Assembly: GCF_001039355.2 (NCBI RefSeq)
Contig: NW_019775680.1
Location: forward strand, 392,536 to 454,535
Reading direction: 5' to 3'
Source: Lingula anatina
Lineage: Eukaryota > Brachiopoda > Lingulata > Lingulida > Lingulidae
DNA length: 62,000 bases
Translations under genes and position numbers: made by a program
Shown here: positions 45,081 to 57,800 of the stretch, piece by piece
Layout of the letters: each line of letters opens with the position of its first letter
Position numbering within the stretch: position 1 is the stretch's first letter
Notes under the pieces: generated by a model
Seen by the model: the letters and a program-made list of their open reading frames with translations, nothing else
Database searches by the model: none
Told to the model about the DNA's origin: nothing

Positions 45081-47761
45081 ATTTCACTGGTGACACGTTC
45101 GAGGTTTGCAATTGTCCGTCTGAATCACTTGCCTGTGTCCGTCTATCTAACGCGACGAAATTCTAATGTGTTCCTTCCGCGCTGTTAATATACGTGCTCT
45201 CCTAAACCCAATTCCCATACCTAGATCGATCTAGCTGTATCGACCCATCTCCGAGGGGTTTTTCACTACATTATATTCAGATTAAGCGGCCCTGGTGTCT
45301 GACACGCCTACTGAAGCTGTTAGGGGGCGATTAACTATCATTTAACAGCTTTAGTAGGAGTGCCAGACATCAAAGTCGCGTAATCTGTATGTAATGTAGC
45401 GAGAATCCCCTCGGAGACGGGTCGAACCTTATCGATCGATCTAGGTATGGGAATGGGGTCCTAAATAAAAGCTGCCTGGTCTAGACCAATCAAATACTTG
45501 CTATGTCGTTCCAGACCAAATTGATAAATAACTTCGCTATGCACAATTTTACTGGCAGAACACTGGGGAAGAGGACAACCATCACATCATTTGCTCGGGT
45601 GGACCAGGTAGACTGGCACTGCGCGGCAAAGCTGTGCACAAAGAAATATACAAATAGCCTAGAATACATTTGTCCGTACATCTGCCATGCACTGTCCGCA
45701 CAGCGCCAGTATACTGCCTGTGTGACCTATATAGTGCGAAGGCAGGGGGTGGCCATATTAAATTATACGGATTTACGACCTCCATAACCACTTCGACTTT
45801 GTTAAACTGAATATTTGGAGATTTTTAAATCTCTTTAAACAAATCAATCAATCAGACTTAACCCGCTTTTCGTATTGTCTCCTGCACTAAGGGCACTAAC
45901 TGTTACTAACGTGTCATTCATTAATATGAATAGTAAATATATTCATTATTTTGATACATTTTTCTTTATCAAGTAAAGTTTGTTCTTTAGTGCTATCCAC
46001 ATCATTACATGACCTTAACTTGCCATTGGGAAGGGTTCTAGCTACCGTTAGGCAGATAAACACTTGTTTCCTACCATGCATATATCATAGGGGCATTGGT
46101 AATATGAAAAACACTAAGAAACAAACTAAATTTCGTAATGGTTAGTAGTTGACATCCGGATATTTATATAGCATTCTTCCAAAATACCCAAGGATACACG
46201 CTTGTTACCCGCCAGATACGTATAAAAATTTCAATAAGGATGTGGACACCGCTCAGAGAAATAACTTTGTCCGCGAATATCCAACCTGACTAAAAATTCA
46301 AATTATGAAATAAAAGGACAGCATTTTGTTGATCTTTGGGCACGTAAAGGTCATGCACTAATATACATAGAGTATGTTGTGTGTTTGTGTGTTTTGTCTG
46401 TATCCAATCCGACTAGATCAAATTTTCATAAACGTCATCGTATGCTATTATGCATTGCAGGCTTGTACTAGTAAGTTGCTTGTATCATTCATGGAAGTCG
46501 TCTAGATGCTGAATTGCACAAATGATAGTGTGAAACACTTCCATCAATTATGATTAGAGTCGATTTATCATTTTTGATGCAGTCTTGAATTTCCTTTGAA
46601 TATTAATATATGTTTTGTTATTCGTTGAGCAAGTAAAACAGAAACGTGCATAGACAGTTATGACTTTGTAAATTTTTTATCTGTCCAAGCTCTCATGGAA
46701 ACTGCCAGATTTGAAGGATATTAACACTTTAGTGTGAAACTTTGTTTCCTGTCAAATATTACTAAAATTTTGAGAGCATAAAAGATTTAATGATAGGAGG
46801 ATAGAAAAACAACCAGTCATTAGACCAAAACTAGCCAAGAATGCATTTTGTCTCCACTTCGACATTGATTGAAATGGTAAATATTTTGCACTTCTCAGTA
46901 CGCCTACGAATGTCATGTAGCTTAGAAAACACATATTCCACAAAAGCACTAGATGTTGATACTGTAGTGTTTATTAATGAGTAAGATTATTATTCAGAAA
47001 GCAATTTTACAAATAGAATAAAAACGAACGAGGTTGACTGTCTTATATGATACATGTAATTTAGGGTGCTGGTTGATACACTTGATAAACATATTGGCAT
47101 CTTGATAACGCGGATGACACACACGCAAACACACACACACACAAATATATCCAAATCCGCTTTACAGTGTGGGTTTCAAGCTTAGCTACCGGTGAAACGT
47201 GACCGAGGATCCCCAATAATAGAGATTCCGCTTCCCATTCATTTGTACAGACAAGCCTCCCCCTAGATTTAGACTCACTTGGGTCAGGCTAACCCTAACC
47301 ATTTTAACTAAATGGAGATCGGACTCTCAGTTTCAAGGACCCTCAGATTTGTTACACCGGCTTTAATGGGGGTTAATCCAGGAGCTTAGCAAGAGAGTCA
47401 ACCTGAGGCGCACCGCATATATTTTCCACATGAAAAAAAACATACAGTGTGATTCAGTCATGTGTCGTAAAAAGTTATAATGAACAGCCTGAAATAAAAA
47501 ACTCCAAAAATTAAATGAAAAAATAATCATGTGGATATTTAAATTCACGATTTCTAGAGTCTATCTTAACTTAAATTGTTGATCTCTGCTTTACTAGCTG
47601 ACATACAGTATATACAGATTGGTCGAAACCGTTGTACAAGTCAGTCAATAGCTACATGCATTAAAATTAATATGTCGAAGTTCATAATCGGAACTTATTT
47701 TCATGCACATCCATTTTCCCGTGTTTGCCTGGTGCGACTCGATTGTCATTATTCTCTAGCA
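45081..47761. other. Spacer between the PAN-domain gene and the chitin synthase
   Basis: Both neighbours are on the minus strand, so this should hold the PAN gene's promoter (near 45100-45200) and the chitin synthase 3' UTR (below 47762). It contains hairpin MITE copy C (45207-45460), a CA tract near 47110-47142 and an inverted-end fragment near 47185-47360 related to the element at 4929. No gene is recognisable. Confidence 0.5.
45207..45460. mobile_element. Hairpin MITE, copy C
   Basis: It is the best preserved member of the family. ATTCCCATACCTAGATCGAT at the left is the inverse of ATCGATCTAGGTATGGGAAT at the right, and the inner arms GCCTACTGAAGCTGTTAG / TAACAGCTTTAGTAGG pair. CCTAAA occurs just outside both ends and may be the target duplication. 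It lies about 130 bp upstream of the PAN-domain gene's ATG. Confidence 0.85.
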
Positions 47762-49125
47762 TTATCGCGTGATTTCGGCGTAATCCACCTCTTCCATCTG
47801 CACCGTCTGTCTATTGCTGCTAGTGACGTCATCATCCGGGCGTTTTCCACAGTCAAACTTGGCGCGAGCGATAATGTGCACGAACGTGAGCAAACGGTGT
47901 GCTAACATGGCGAAGAACTGGATTATTAGGAGGATGCAGAAGATGAATAAAAACACCAAACCTAAAATGAAATTCATGGTATTCGTTTCCAGTGTAAATA
48001 TTTCATATGACAACAAAATATACTTGAAATATTTGTTTTGAACGAACAGACTTAAAAGAGTGACAATCAATTATTTCAAACGAAAGTTTGAAAAAAGGAA
48101 AAAAGAAAAAGATGTAAATCAACCAGTCATGCCTACCAGTACTTAATTATGTTTGTACACGCGCACCCGTACACATTAAACGCACTCACTACGTACCTAA
48201 CGGGTTGTTACCAAACACGTACAAGTTCGGCTTGGTGGGATCAGTTCTGCCCAGACTCCCGAGAGTCAGAAAAATGGTCAGCCACAAGGTGTTGACCACA
48301 GCAAACCACATCAGCGCCGTCTTGCGGAGATCTACCAACTCACCTGCCGACGATAAATAGACTACAGAATTGCTTCATCTGCATTTCTGTCGGATTTAGT
48401 GTTACTAACATTTATATATCGGATTCGCAATTGAAATGGCTGCCTATAAAACGATAACCTTGCAATCTTTACTTGGCGAGATTTCAGATTTAATCAGATT
48501 AAACCATAAGAGTAAAAACATCTAATGTCGTCGAAGTTCAGATTTGATTTTTGTGGAACTATTCAATCGAACTTAATATTAATGCAACCAAAGATAAATG
48601 ATTCATTTTCATTCCAGCCATTTGACTGTTTGAATATTAGGAGTCCTACTTTCTAGTTCTCTTTTCTTTTCTTTGAACATTGGTTCTGGCTTTAACCTTG
48701 CTTCCACCAGCTGTTGCCAGAAGGCGCTTTCATCGTTTGAGAGAGGAGTGTCTTGGTACTCAGCGACCTCTTGGCGTACCTCCATACTCCGACTCTCAGC
48801 TGAAATAGATTGCACTTTAATTTTAATTTTCAACATCAAATACAGATGAAACTAATGCCAGCGTAGTATTCTGAAATTGTGCTTTACTACATGTGACAAA
48901 TACAGTTACAGGACGATAATTATAATTATTATGTCATGTTAGCTATTTTTAATTTATTAAAATAAACGAAGCAATCAGTGAAACACGCCCTTGGGAGCTA
49001 CGCACCTTCCGTTGGTTCTCGTAACTTTTGGATAACATAGTAGAGTCGTTTAAGGTGACCTGTAATGGTTTGCAATTCGTATATAGAAAATTATTTGACA
49101 ATTGAGTGTTCTCCCCCCCCCCCCA

Positions 49126-49177
<52 letters not shown>

Positions 49178-50217
49178 CTACAACGTCCATGTAGGTTCTA
49201 TATCGACAATGACATTTGGGCTCACTCCAGGAAGTGGTTTCTTCAAGACAAACAGGTGAATAATTTAGATATTTAGATAAAAATCTGAACAGTGCCAATT
49301 ATAAACTCGCAAAATGAATGAAGAAAAGAAAGAAAAAAAGCAGAAGTTGAATTTCTCTCAAGCTATTTAGGAAATGGTTTATATTAATAATAGTTCGGTT
49401 TTGTCATACTGCATGGAAATCTGGATGCCAAAGAACTTAAAATGTTTTACAGTATACGAGGCCTTGGCAGTTAAGATCCAGGGGTATGGAAAGGCTCAAG
49501 GAGAGGCTTTAGAATAAAACACGGCCCGGCGTATGTACAATCAAAGACGAAGACAAACACACCATGTGAACTGAGGGCCGCATGGGCGAAAAAATTCCTA
49601 GAATTGTGAAGTTTTTTTTTTTTTTACAACTACGTAGAAGAGGAAGTACTGGGTTCCTCAGAGCCAATTGTAGTATCATTTATCCTGTGCTAGTCTTTAA
49701 CAATGAGTTGGAGTTTTACCTGGCTTGTGGATGCCATATTTAATTCTTAGTTTGCTAAGTTCCGTCGTCTTTGGTAGGTCATCAAATTTTTCCAACAGCG
49801 GTTTTTTGTAGTCCATGAGACCAACCTTTTTTATCCACAATAGCTTCTCCTCCTAAATATAAAAACGGTGAGAGATATTCAAATATTTCTTTTCGCCTAG
49901 AATGAATGACAAATGCAAGTAAACCAACAGTTTACCATTTTAACTGCACAGAGAAAAAATTTACTTCAATATATTATATGTTATCGTACAAGACACCGTA
50001 TAGATTATCGAAGTAAAATAGTTGTAAAAATATAAATACGTCTGTTTGAGGCAGCCAGGGATCAATCTCAAAGGCTGGTAATCGTGCAATTTCAGCCAAA
50101 GCGTCGTCGATGTGGTCCTCTTTCACTATCCCTACAGATCTCACCTCCTATCACGAGTTAAGGTGAACAATTGTATGCAGTTAGTATACCATAAGAAACT
50201 GTTCAGTATCCTTTAAG

Positions 50218-50282
<65 letters not shown>

Positions 50283-51800
50283 CCTTAACATCTCTTTTTT
50301 TTCTACATATTTTCTGTTCGATAAGGACATTTTCTTTATAGTGTTTACATAATCTAAACGCAAAGATGCAAATGAAAACAATATCCAAAACACAATTGTT
50401 GGGATATGTGACGTGAACTTTTATGACAAGTCCATTAAAAACAAATCGAGTAATAGGAGATTCCTTATAACCTCTTTGATATGCTATGAGTTAAAGTTTC
50501 TGTAAAATGATTTTCTGCCCAAATATGGCGCACAATTTTAAAATGATGTTCTAACACGCATGCACGCACGCATGCTTGCAAACACACGACTAACCTCTCT
50601 TCCCATGCCAGCAATGAACGTGGTATCCCCGTAACCTAACTTCACAAAGTAGGACGCACATGCCTAAAAATTAAATTTTTAAAACAACGTGTTTACAAGC
50701 AGACAAACTGGAGGCAGAAATAGTCAAACAGACATCAATGATCAATCAGGTTGAAAAGAAAACTTTTTTAACACTGATGAATGTGGTCTAAATGTGGACT
50801 CGGAAAGACTTTCAATATAGACCTTCAATGGATTCAAATAAAAACTACCAGTACATAAACCGGGGCTCTTAACACAAGACAGCCTATTGATTAATGTTTA
50901 AATCTTAAACAAATTGCTGTAGCAGATTAAAATGATCGAAAAACAATAAATACGGTAAGAATAAAACACGACCCAAACCTTTATCTCTCCCTGATAAAAC
51001 TGCGAATAGAGCCAGTCCTTCGCATTGATTTTCTCTTCGGTAGATGGGTCCTGTTCTTCGTCATCAGAACTATCCTCGTCTTCCAGTATAACTGTCATGG
51101 GTCGGCCTTTGCCTGAATTAGAATAAAGGTTTTGTGACCAATGCTCTAGGTATATATTGGGAATCCAAGATACACATACATGTATATGAGCAAACATACC
51201 ATTGTTTACTCTAAGCGAGGACAGTGCAAATATCACGAAAAACACCAAAAACATGTCTTTGGTGCCTCTTTACAGAAAGAAAATACGATGATACTTAAAA
51301 GACCACTTACTCGAACGCTTACTCTCTCGGCTGATGGTCGAGTAGTTGCTCGTGCGTTCATCAGAGGATTCATCTTTCACCGTGGCTGTCTCGACTTGGG
51401 GCACAGGTGGCCTGGGACAGCTAAAATATATAGACGATATAGCCCTCTGTGCCTTACTGAATCTTTAAAAAGAATAAGAATTATTATAACTGTAAAAAAA
51501 ACTACCCGCCTTAGTCTGAATGCAATTCTCATATGAGAACACTTATATTAAATATTAAAAATGTCCCCACTTTTCAATAGTAGGTGAAATCTGTTTGGCC
51601 CAACAAAGATACTTTAAACCATATAACATACAACTTAACCGTGTAAGAAAAATATCCCAAATGCCAAGTTGACTCACCAGCAAGATTTGAAGAACGCCAT
51701 GATGCTTTCCCACGTGGACCCCCCACCAGGTCCCGCTTTTTTACCTTCACGTGTTCCTGGGAGAGATAAAGAAGGGATTAAACTTATAATAATAATAATA

Positions 51801-51831
<31 letters not shown>

Positions 51832-54800
51832 TAGAGGAAGGTGGATTGGAAAACTAAGTATAACAAAAATTGAATATTTGGAAAATAAATCGGGGTACGT
51901 AAACGGTGTTCAAAATAAAGTACTTCGAACCCTTTTCGTCATTATTAATTTGTAGAATATGCCCTTAATGTACTACTCACCCCAAGACTGGTCCGTTATA
52001 TTACATATACTGTATATTGTAAGGAAAAGATATCCAGCGGGTAGGAAAAACAAATATGTTAAACCTGAAATGCAATAATTATTCAGCATTAATTTATATC
52101 GCTCTGCACTTTCGTCTGTTAAATCACCTTTTGCATTACTAATTTATTTTACTACAATATTTTAGCTATTATTCAAATACATCTTTATTGAATCATAAAC
52201 AATAATACCTACGAAATGCTTTTGATATGCAACGCGTTCATATACATTATTTGCCGTATCGCAAATGAGGCGTGGTCTATAATCCAAGTAAACGTATGGG
52301 CATTGCAGGTTTGACGTACCGTGAACTACGTCGAAGAATTCCGTCGGGTGGAGGGCGGCGGTAATAATAAACATTCCGGTGATTGCAGTGATGTACAGTG
52401 AGCTTACAGGTATGGGAAGCTCCCAGGGATCTGAAAAAGACAAAGTTTGCCTGTCGCTACTGACTTCATTCCGAAACAACATTAAAACAATGACGCCAAA
52501 ATCGTTTTTGTACATGTTAAATATTTGAAAATGTATATACATTAAAACTGCCCGTATGGCGCCCCTTTAAATATACAATAGTATTTTTTTTATTAAAGAA
52601 TATATAAGAAAACAGACTAGTACACCAATGGAAATCAGATCACACAGTATCTAAACGACGTTTTTTTTTAGTTACTGTTATGCTTTATATTTATTCTTCA
52701 TAATTTGAAGATATTAGAATCTAGTTTCCTAGAAATATTGTGCACTAATTTATCCCCCTAACGTTACACTTAAAGCCCTGGTCAATGCCTATGACCACTT
52801 ACTATCAGTCTCCGTGGCCAGGATGGTGCCCAGGTCGCCGTACTCGCTGACCAGCTGGCGTATGGTTCCTATAAAGGCCGCTGCCATTACCAGGGCAAAA
52901 GCCGCGCTAAGGACTATGGCTAGCTGCAAATGTCACGAGGATGAAAATGGTTACAAGAATGCTCGTAAAGTGAATATTTTCTTGCAAAAAGGCAATAATT
53001 GCACCAGGCTCTTAGATAGATACACTTGTATATCGCGCTTTGAAGAACAGCGAAAACAACACACACAGTGCCAAAATATAGATGATACCCCTGTACTTTC
53101 GTGTATTTGAGTCAAGTAATTATCTCAATACAATTAATACCCAGATCCCAACCGCCTTCGGCAACATGTACATGTATCACAAAACACGAGTTTTAAACCC
53201 TCGAGGCTGGCTACCTCTGTCATATCCAAATATCCACTTTTGCTCACATATATACAGACTTGACATTTAATATGGAATATTTCAGTTTCGAATGTATGCC
53301 TAGGTGAAAATGCTTTTTTTTTCACAAACTCCAATCTCATATAAGATATGTGAATGGATAAGTGTGTAGTCAGGTGTGTCGCTACCAATTAACTGATTAC
53401 CAGGTTTGTTGCGCTGCTGCATTATGTAATATGCAGTGATTTAATTGGGTAGTGCTCCTTTGGGCAGGTCAAAGCTTGGCTTTGGCAAAGCATGGTTCTG
53501 TCAAAAAAGTATCCATATGTCGGCAACTACTGCATAGAAGAATTTGACATTTTGCATGCAAGTAGTCGGGTTTGCAGTGTGTAAAATGAGCTATGCAGTG
53601 CTTTACAAATTTGTTAATCTGTGGCAGTAGGGCGCGAAAAATACAGGCATTGCCAGACATATAATTGCGCGAAACGAAACGGTCCGCACAGTTTTACAGA
53701 GTAATGCCCAGACTGATGTACCTACACAGAGGTCACACCCAATGTATTGAAATCTCACCACCAGGGTACAGGACCCACTGTCTTTCGGGATATGCTGTTG
53801 CAACTAAACAAAATCCGTTCAGAATGAGGGGTAAATTACCACCAAAACGCATCTTTCAAGGCCCTTAGAGAACACCGAACTGGTTTTAGCAGGTTAGATT
53901 ACCAGACGACCTCCAAGGAACCCACTGTAAACAGCAAAACATCGTTGTATGTTTCTCTATTGAATTGCACCCTGAGCTTCAGAGATAACTTGCCACTAAC
54001 CTCTTCACTAAGCCTATCTTCATCGTGTCAAGTTACCTCTGACGAAAATAGTTTGACCTAGTTTATATAAGCCAATCGAATCCATGTTTCAAAATTTTTC
54101 ACCAAAGTTTGGTGAAAACGCTGATTGGTTGACCGTCAATCGGCAATCCTCGGCTGATTCCGCAAGCTCCATACTAACAACAAAGTTATTGTCGAGTGCG
54201 GAGACATCCGAGTAGTTCCGAGTGCATAACCGAACACAAAGAAAGCATGGCGTCTCCTACGAGTGACTACTTAAAATAATGTGTTAAGTTATCTCTTGAT
54301 TCTTTGCAAAATATGAGTATATCGGAATTGAAACCAGAGCAGTTTGAGGCCCTGCATCATTATCTACTGAGGGATGATGTATTTTGCTTGCTGCCCACAG
54401 GTTAGGGCAAGTCCCTGATATTCAGCCTTATCTTTGATTGGTCCGGATTTGAACAAAGCGCGCTTTGACTCGTTCGCGTTCATTGGCTAGATCGTTCAAT
54501 GAGTCATTGAGTGCGGGCTTTAAATTTGATTGGCGGGCGGCGGGGGCTATCGAATGTGGTCAGAGGTAACTTGACACGATGAAGATAGGCTTAGTGAAGA
54601 GGTTAGTGGCAAGTTATCTCTGAAGCTCAGGGTGTTGAATTGGGGACCTTGACTAATTCTGGGTTGAACACTGAAATCTCGTGGCTTTCTTTATTGAGGT
54701 CAGATTTCACCTGTACCGCTCAACAGTCAAAACAGACATCCAGAAGAGGCCAACGACGAAGAGTGTGCCGCGTCTAAAGTGACTAAGGTCATCAACAGCG

Positions 54801-57800
54801 TCAGTATTTGAAGTGGATACCGCATTGGTGCCAAAACACCAATGGTAGTCATCGACGAAAACCTGAACCAGATCAAATAAAAAAATAATCTGGGAACCAC
54901 TTGGCTATCATTTGATAGGGGACAACTTAGGAACAATTTTAGGTTGCACGGTGAGATTGCCGGTTCACACAGAGCACTTTTAATAGCAGTTTTCTTACAG
55001 AACCAGGGGAATGAGCAGCTACCTTGGTCATCAAAACCGCCATATTTGAACCCCATAGACAATATATGGGTAGGCCATTACTCTCCGAATCAATGGCCTA
55101 CATGTGCTACAACAAAATTGGACCAAATTGGGCAGGTTTTTACGGATGCCTGGAATGTTATTCCAGATTAAACTTTAAAACCTATCCCAAGGAATGCCTT
55201 GCCACTTGAGAGCGCTGGTAGCAGCCAGAAGAAGTCAGGCGTAACAGCGACCGTTGCTGTGACTAGACACTGACATGAGGGTCCTTTGTGGAGCGTTTAA
55301 CTCTTTTACAGATAATAATTTGGAAAATATGGAGGTCCAAAATATCCCTTTTAATGGTTGTCGCATGACATAGAATAGGCAATTTGTTTTTGTTTGCTTC
55401 TCTGGCGAATTCCATTAATGAACTGAAGTCACGATGACATCAAAGAGATAATTAAAAGTTATTAAAACACGATTTTAATCCTTATTTTCATTTATCAGTC
55501 TGCAAAATAGGAAAAAACTGATGAAAAATGATTTGGAAAAAATATTCCATATTAAATGTCAAGTCTGTATAATCTTATTGCCATATTTACGTGCACATAC
55601 AGAGTTGAAATTGAAAACGCCAACACGCAACGAACCTGAAGCTCATAGATTATACTTTGCAGAATAATGTAAAACATAACCTACCATTATCTGAGTATCG
55701 TGCTTCGTAAACAAACACACCACCAGGTAGAAAACAGAGATGGCTACGAAGACCATCGCCAGCGCTATGTCGTTGACGCCATAACTATACTGCAAACCAC
55801 CTGGATTGTAGAAAAACATTTGAATTCTGGTGGATTTTAGATATTTTTTCGGGAGCAATTTGCTTACTTTCATTGGGCCTGTGGGTTGGATATTAAGTAT
55901 ATTAATGTGAAGCGTAAAATGTCTTTGATACACCTATCCTCACAGATGTCCTGACAAAATTGCCAACCTTTGATGAGTTATTTTTAAAGAGCAAAGTCTC
56001 TGTTCATAACGGTTTTTTGGTAATGATTTGAATTTTAAAATTGAACTAATAAAAAAGATATTCAAATAGATATATATAAATAAGCAGTTGTAAGCTAGTG
56101 GTGTGATATTGTGTGATCTTCTTTACGATTTTGCAACAGATCACAAAACAATCGAATGCAGCATTAAATATTACGATACAAAAAAAAAAAAAAAATGCAC
56201 TGCAGCCAGAACGTACCAGCCACCACCAGGATCACAGTAGCGGGCCCAATCAGAGTGGAGACCATTAGGAACGCCTGGTACAGAATAAATGGTCGAGATA
56301 TCCTCTCATTCTTGGCGCAGATGCTGCCATAGTCACTGAGCAGCAACCACATGTTGGCTATAGTAGAGACGATCCAGCGGCGCCTCTGTTTGAAGAACTC
56401 TTCGAATGTTTCTGGGCAGAAAGTTTTGTCCTCGGCAGCACCAGTGTATTCAAGATGGTTGCCCTGCTTGACCTATATTTTCATTAAAAAAAAGGGGGGG
56501 TCTTTTTTGTGTAAATTCACTTGATACTACGGCATGAAATTGACATCTTTTTGGGCAGATTTCTCAAAATTACATTTCAAAATGTTCCTTAACTTTTTCA
56601 ACGTTTATTCAATTCCAAAACAGGAGGTTAAGATGACAAATATGAGACATAATTATCAAACACTCACCATAAGAGTGCACAGCCACCTGTCTTCACCCAT
56701 GTCCTTGCACAGAAACTCAAAGCCACCGTTCGTATTGCTTCCATATTCTGCCACAACTTTCCTGAGCACCGAGGTACGGTACAGACTGAAGCAGCCTGGG
56801 GCGCACAGTACACTGCCCAGCATGTGGTTGGCACACTTATAATATATTCAGTTAAGATCTATTACCTATTATATATACACCTGTATGTGCTTAGTTTGGA
56901 ATATTGCATGCTACCTTATACAGTAGCCATCATATTGCAATTAAAGCAATTTTGAAAATGAATGGAAAATATTGGCAAAGGCGTTTCTGCAGTTAGGCTC
57001 GAAAGAAGTAAGTAGTAAGGTATGTAGTTTATATGCCTTAGTAATATCCATCGCAGAAAGCGGGTATAGTATTGGAGAAATCTTGGGGAAAAACAAAATA
57101 GTTACATGTAGTTTGTGTCCCATTTGTGTTTATCTAAAGCTAAACCAACTACAGTATATTCCTATAAATTTAATTTAACGATAATTACCTTCTGAAGCCA
57201 ATGGCCAATGGCATAATCAAAGACCTGATAAGAAACGATAGGTTGGACTTTGGATCCTAGTGGCTGTGTTCTGCCACAAACTGCACTCACGTTCTTGCTG
57301 TCGTCACGAATCATGACGTCAAGCAGAGCCTCCACTGAGTCGCAGTTGAATTTGACGTCAGCATCAGTGGCAAGGATGAACGTGTCCTGCAGGGCTGGAA
57401 ATATAATAAGTAATATATTTTATCCTTGCAACTGTAAGTCGCAAATGTTTCATACTAAATTATGTATGTTTTGTCCACATTTTAAAACTTAAGGTACCTT
57501 TTTCATCTCTTATTTCCCCATCTTTATTGTACTCATCTGTTTATTTATTTAACTGATTTGATAGAGAGCTCTTAGAGAGATTTTCATGAATCTTTTGGCA
57601 AACTGATTTTGGTAAAGCAGAATCAAGGAAATTGTCGGAGTGCCATGAAGTTCTGTTGTTGAATTATTTATTAACACATTTTTTGAAATGTGCGAAATTC
57701 TTTTTAAAAATATTGTTAATTTTCCAACTAACACTGCTTTTTGATATCATATGCGCACGCCATTGCTTACTTTGTGTCCATTTCTTCAAGGCGTCAGGGC

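Noticed and set aside
47576-47905. Open frame of 109 codons on the plus strand
   Set aside because: It overlaps the last chitin synthase exon in antisense and has no family resemblance.
50203-50388. Open frame rich in Ile-Tyr repeats
   Set aside because: It is the translation of a (TA)n microsatellite in an intron.
51180-51536. Open frame of 118 codons on the plus strand
   Set aside because: It is antisense to chitin synthase exons 51112-50979 and 51420-51311, which have matching phases and splice sites.
52814-53110. 98-codon plus-strand frame
   Set aside because: It is antisense to chitin synthase exon 52923-52803 and continues into intron.
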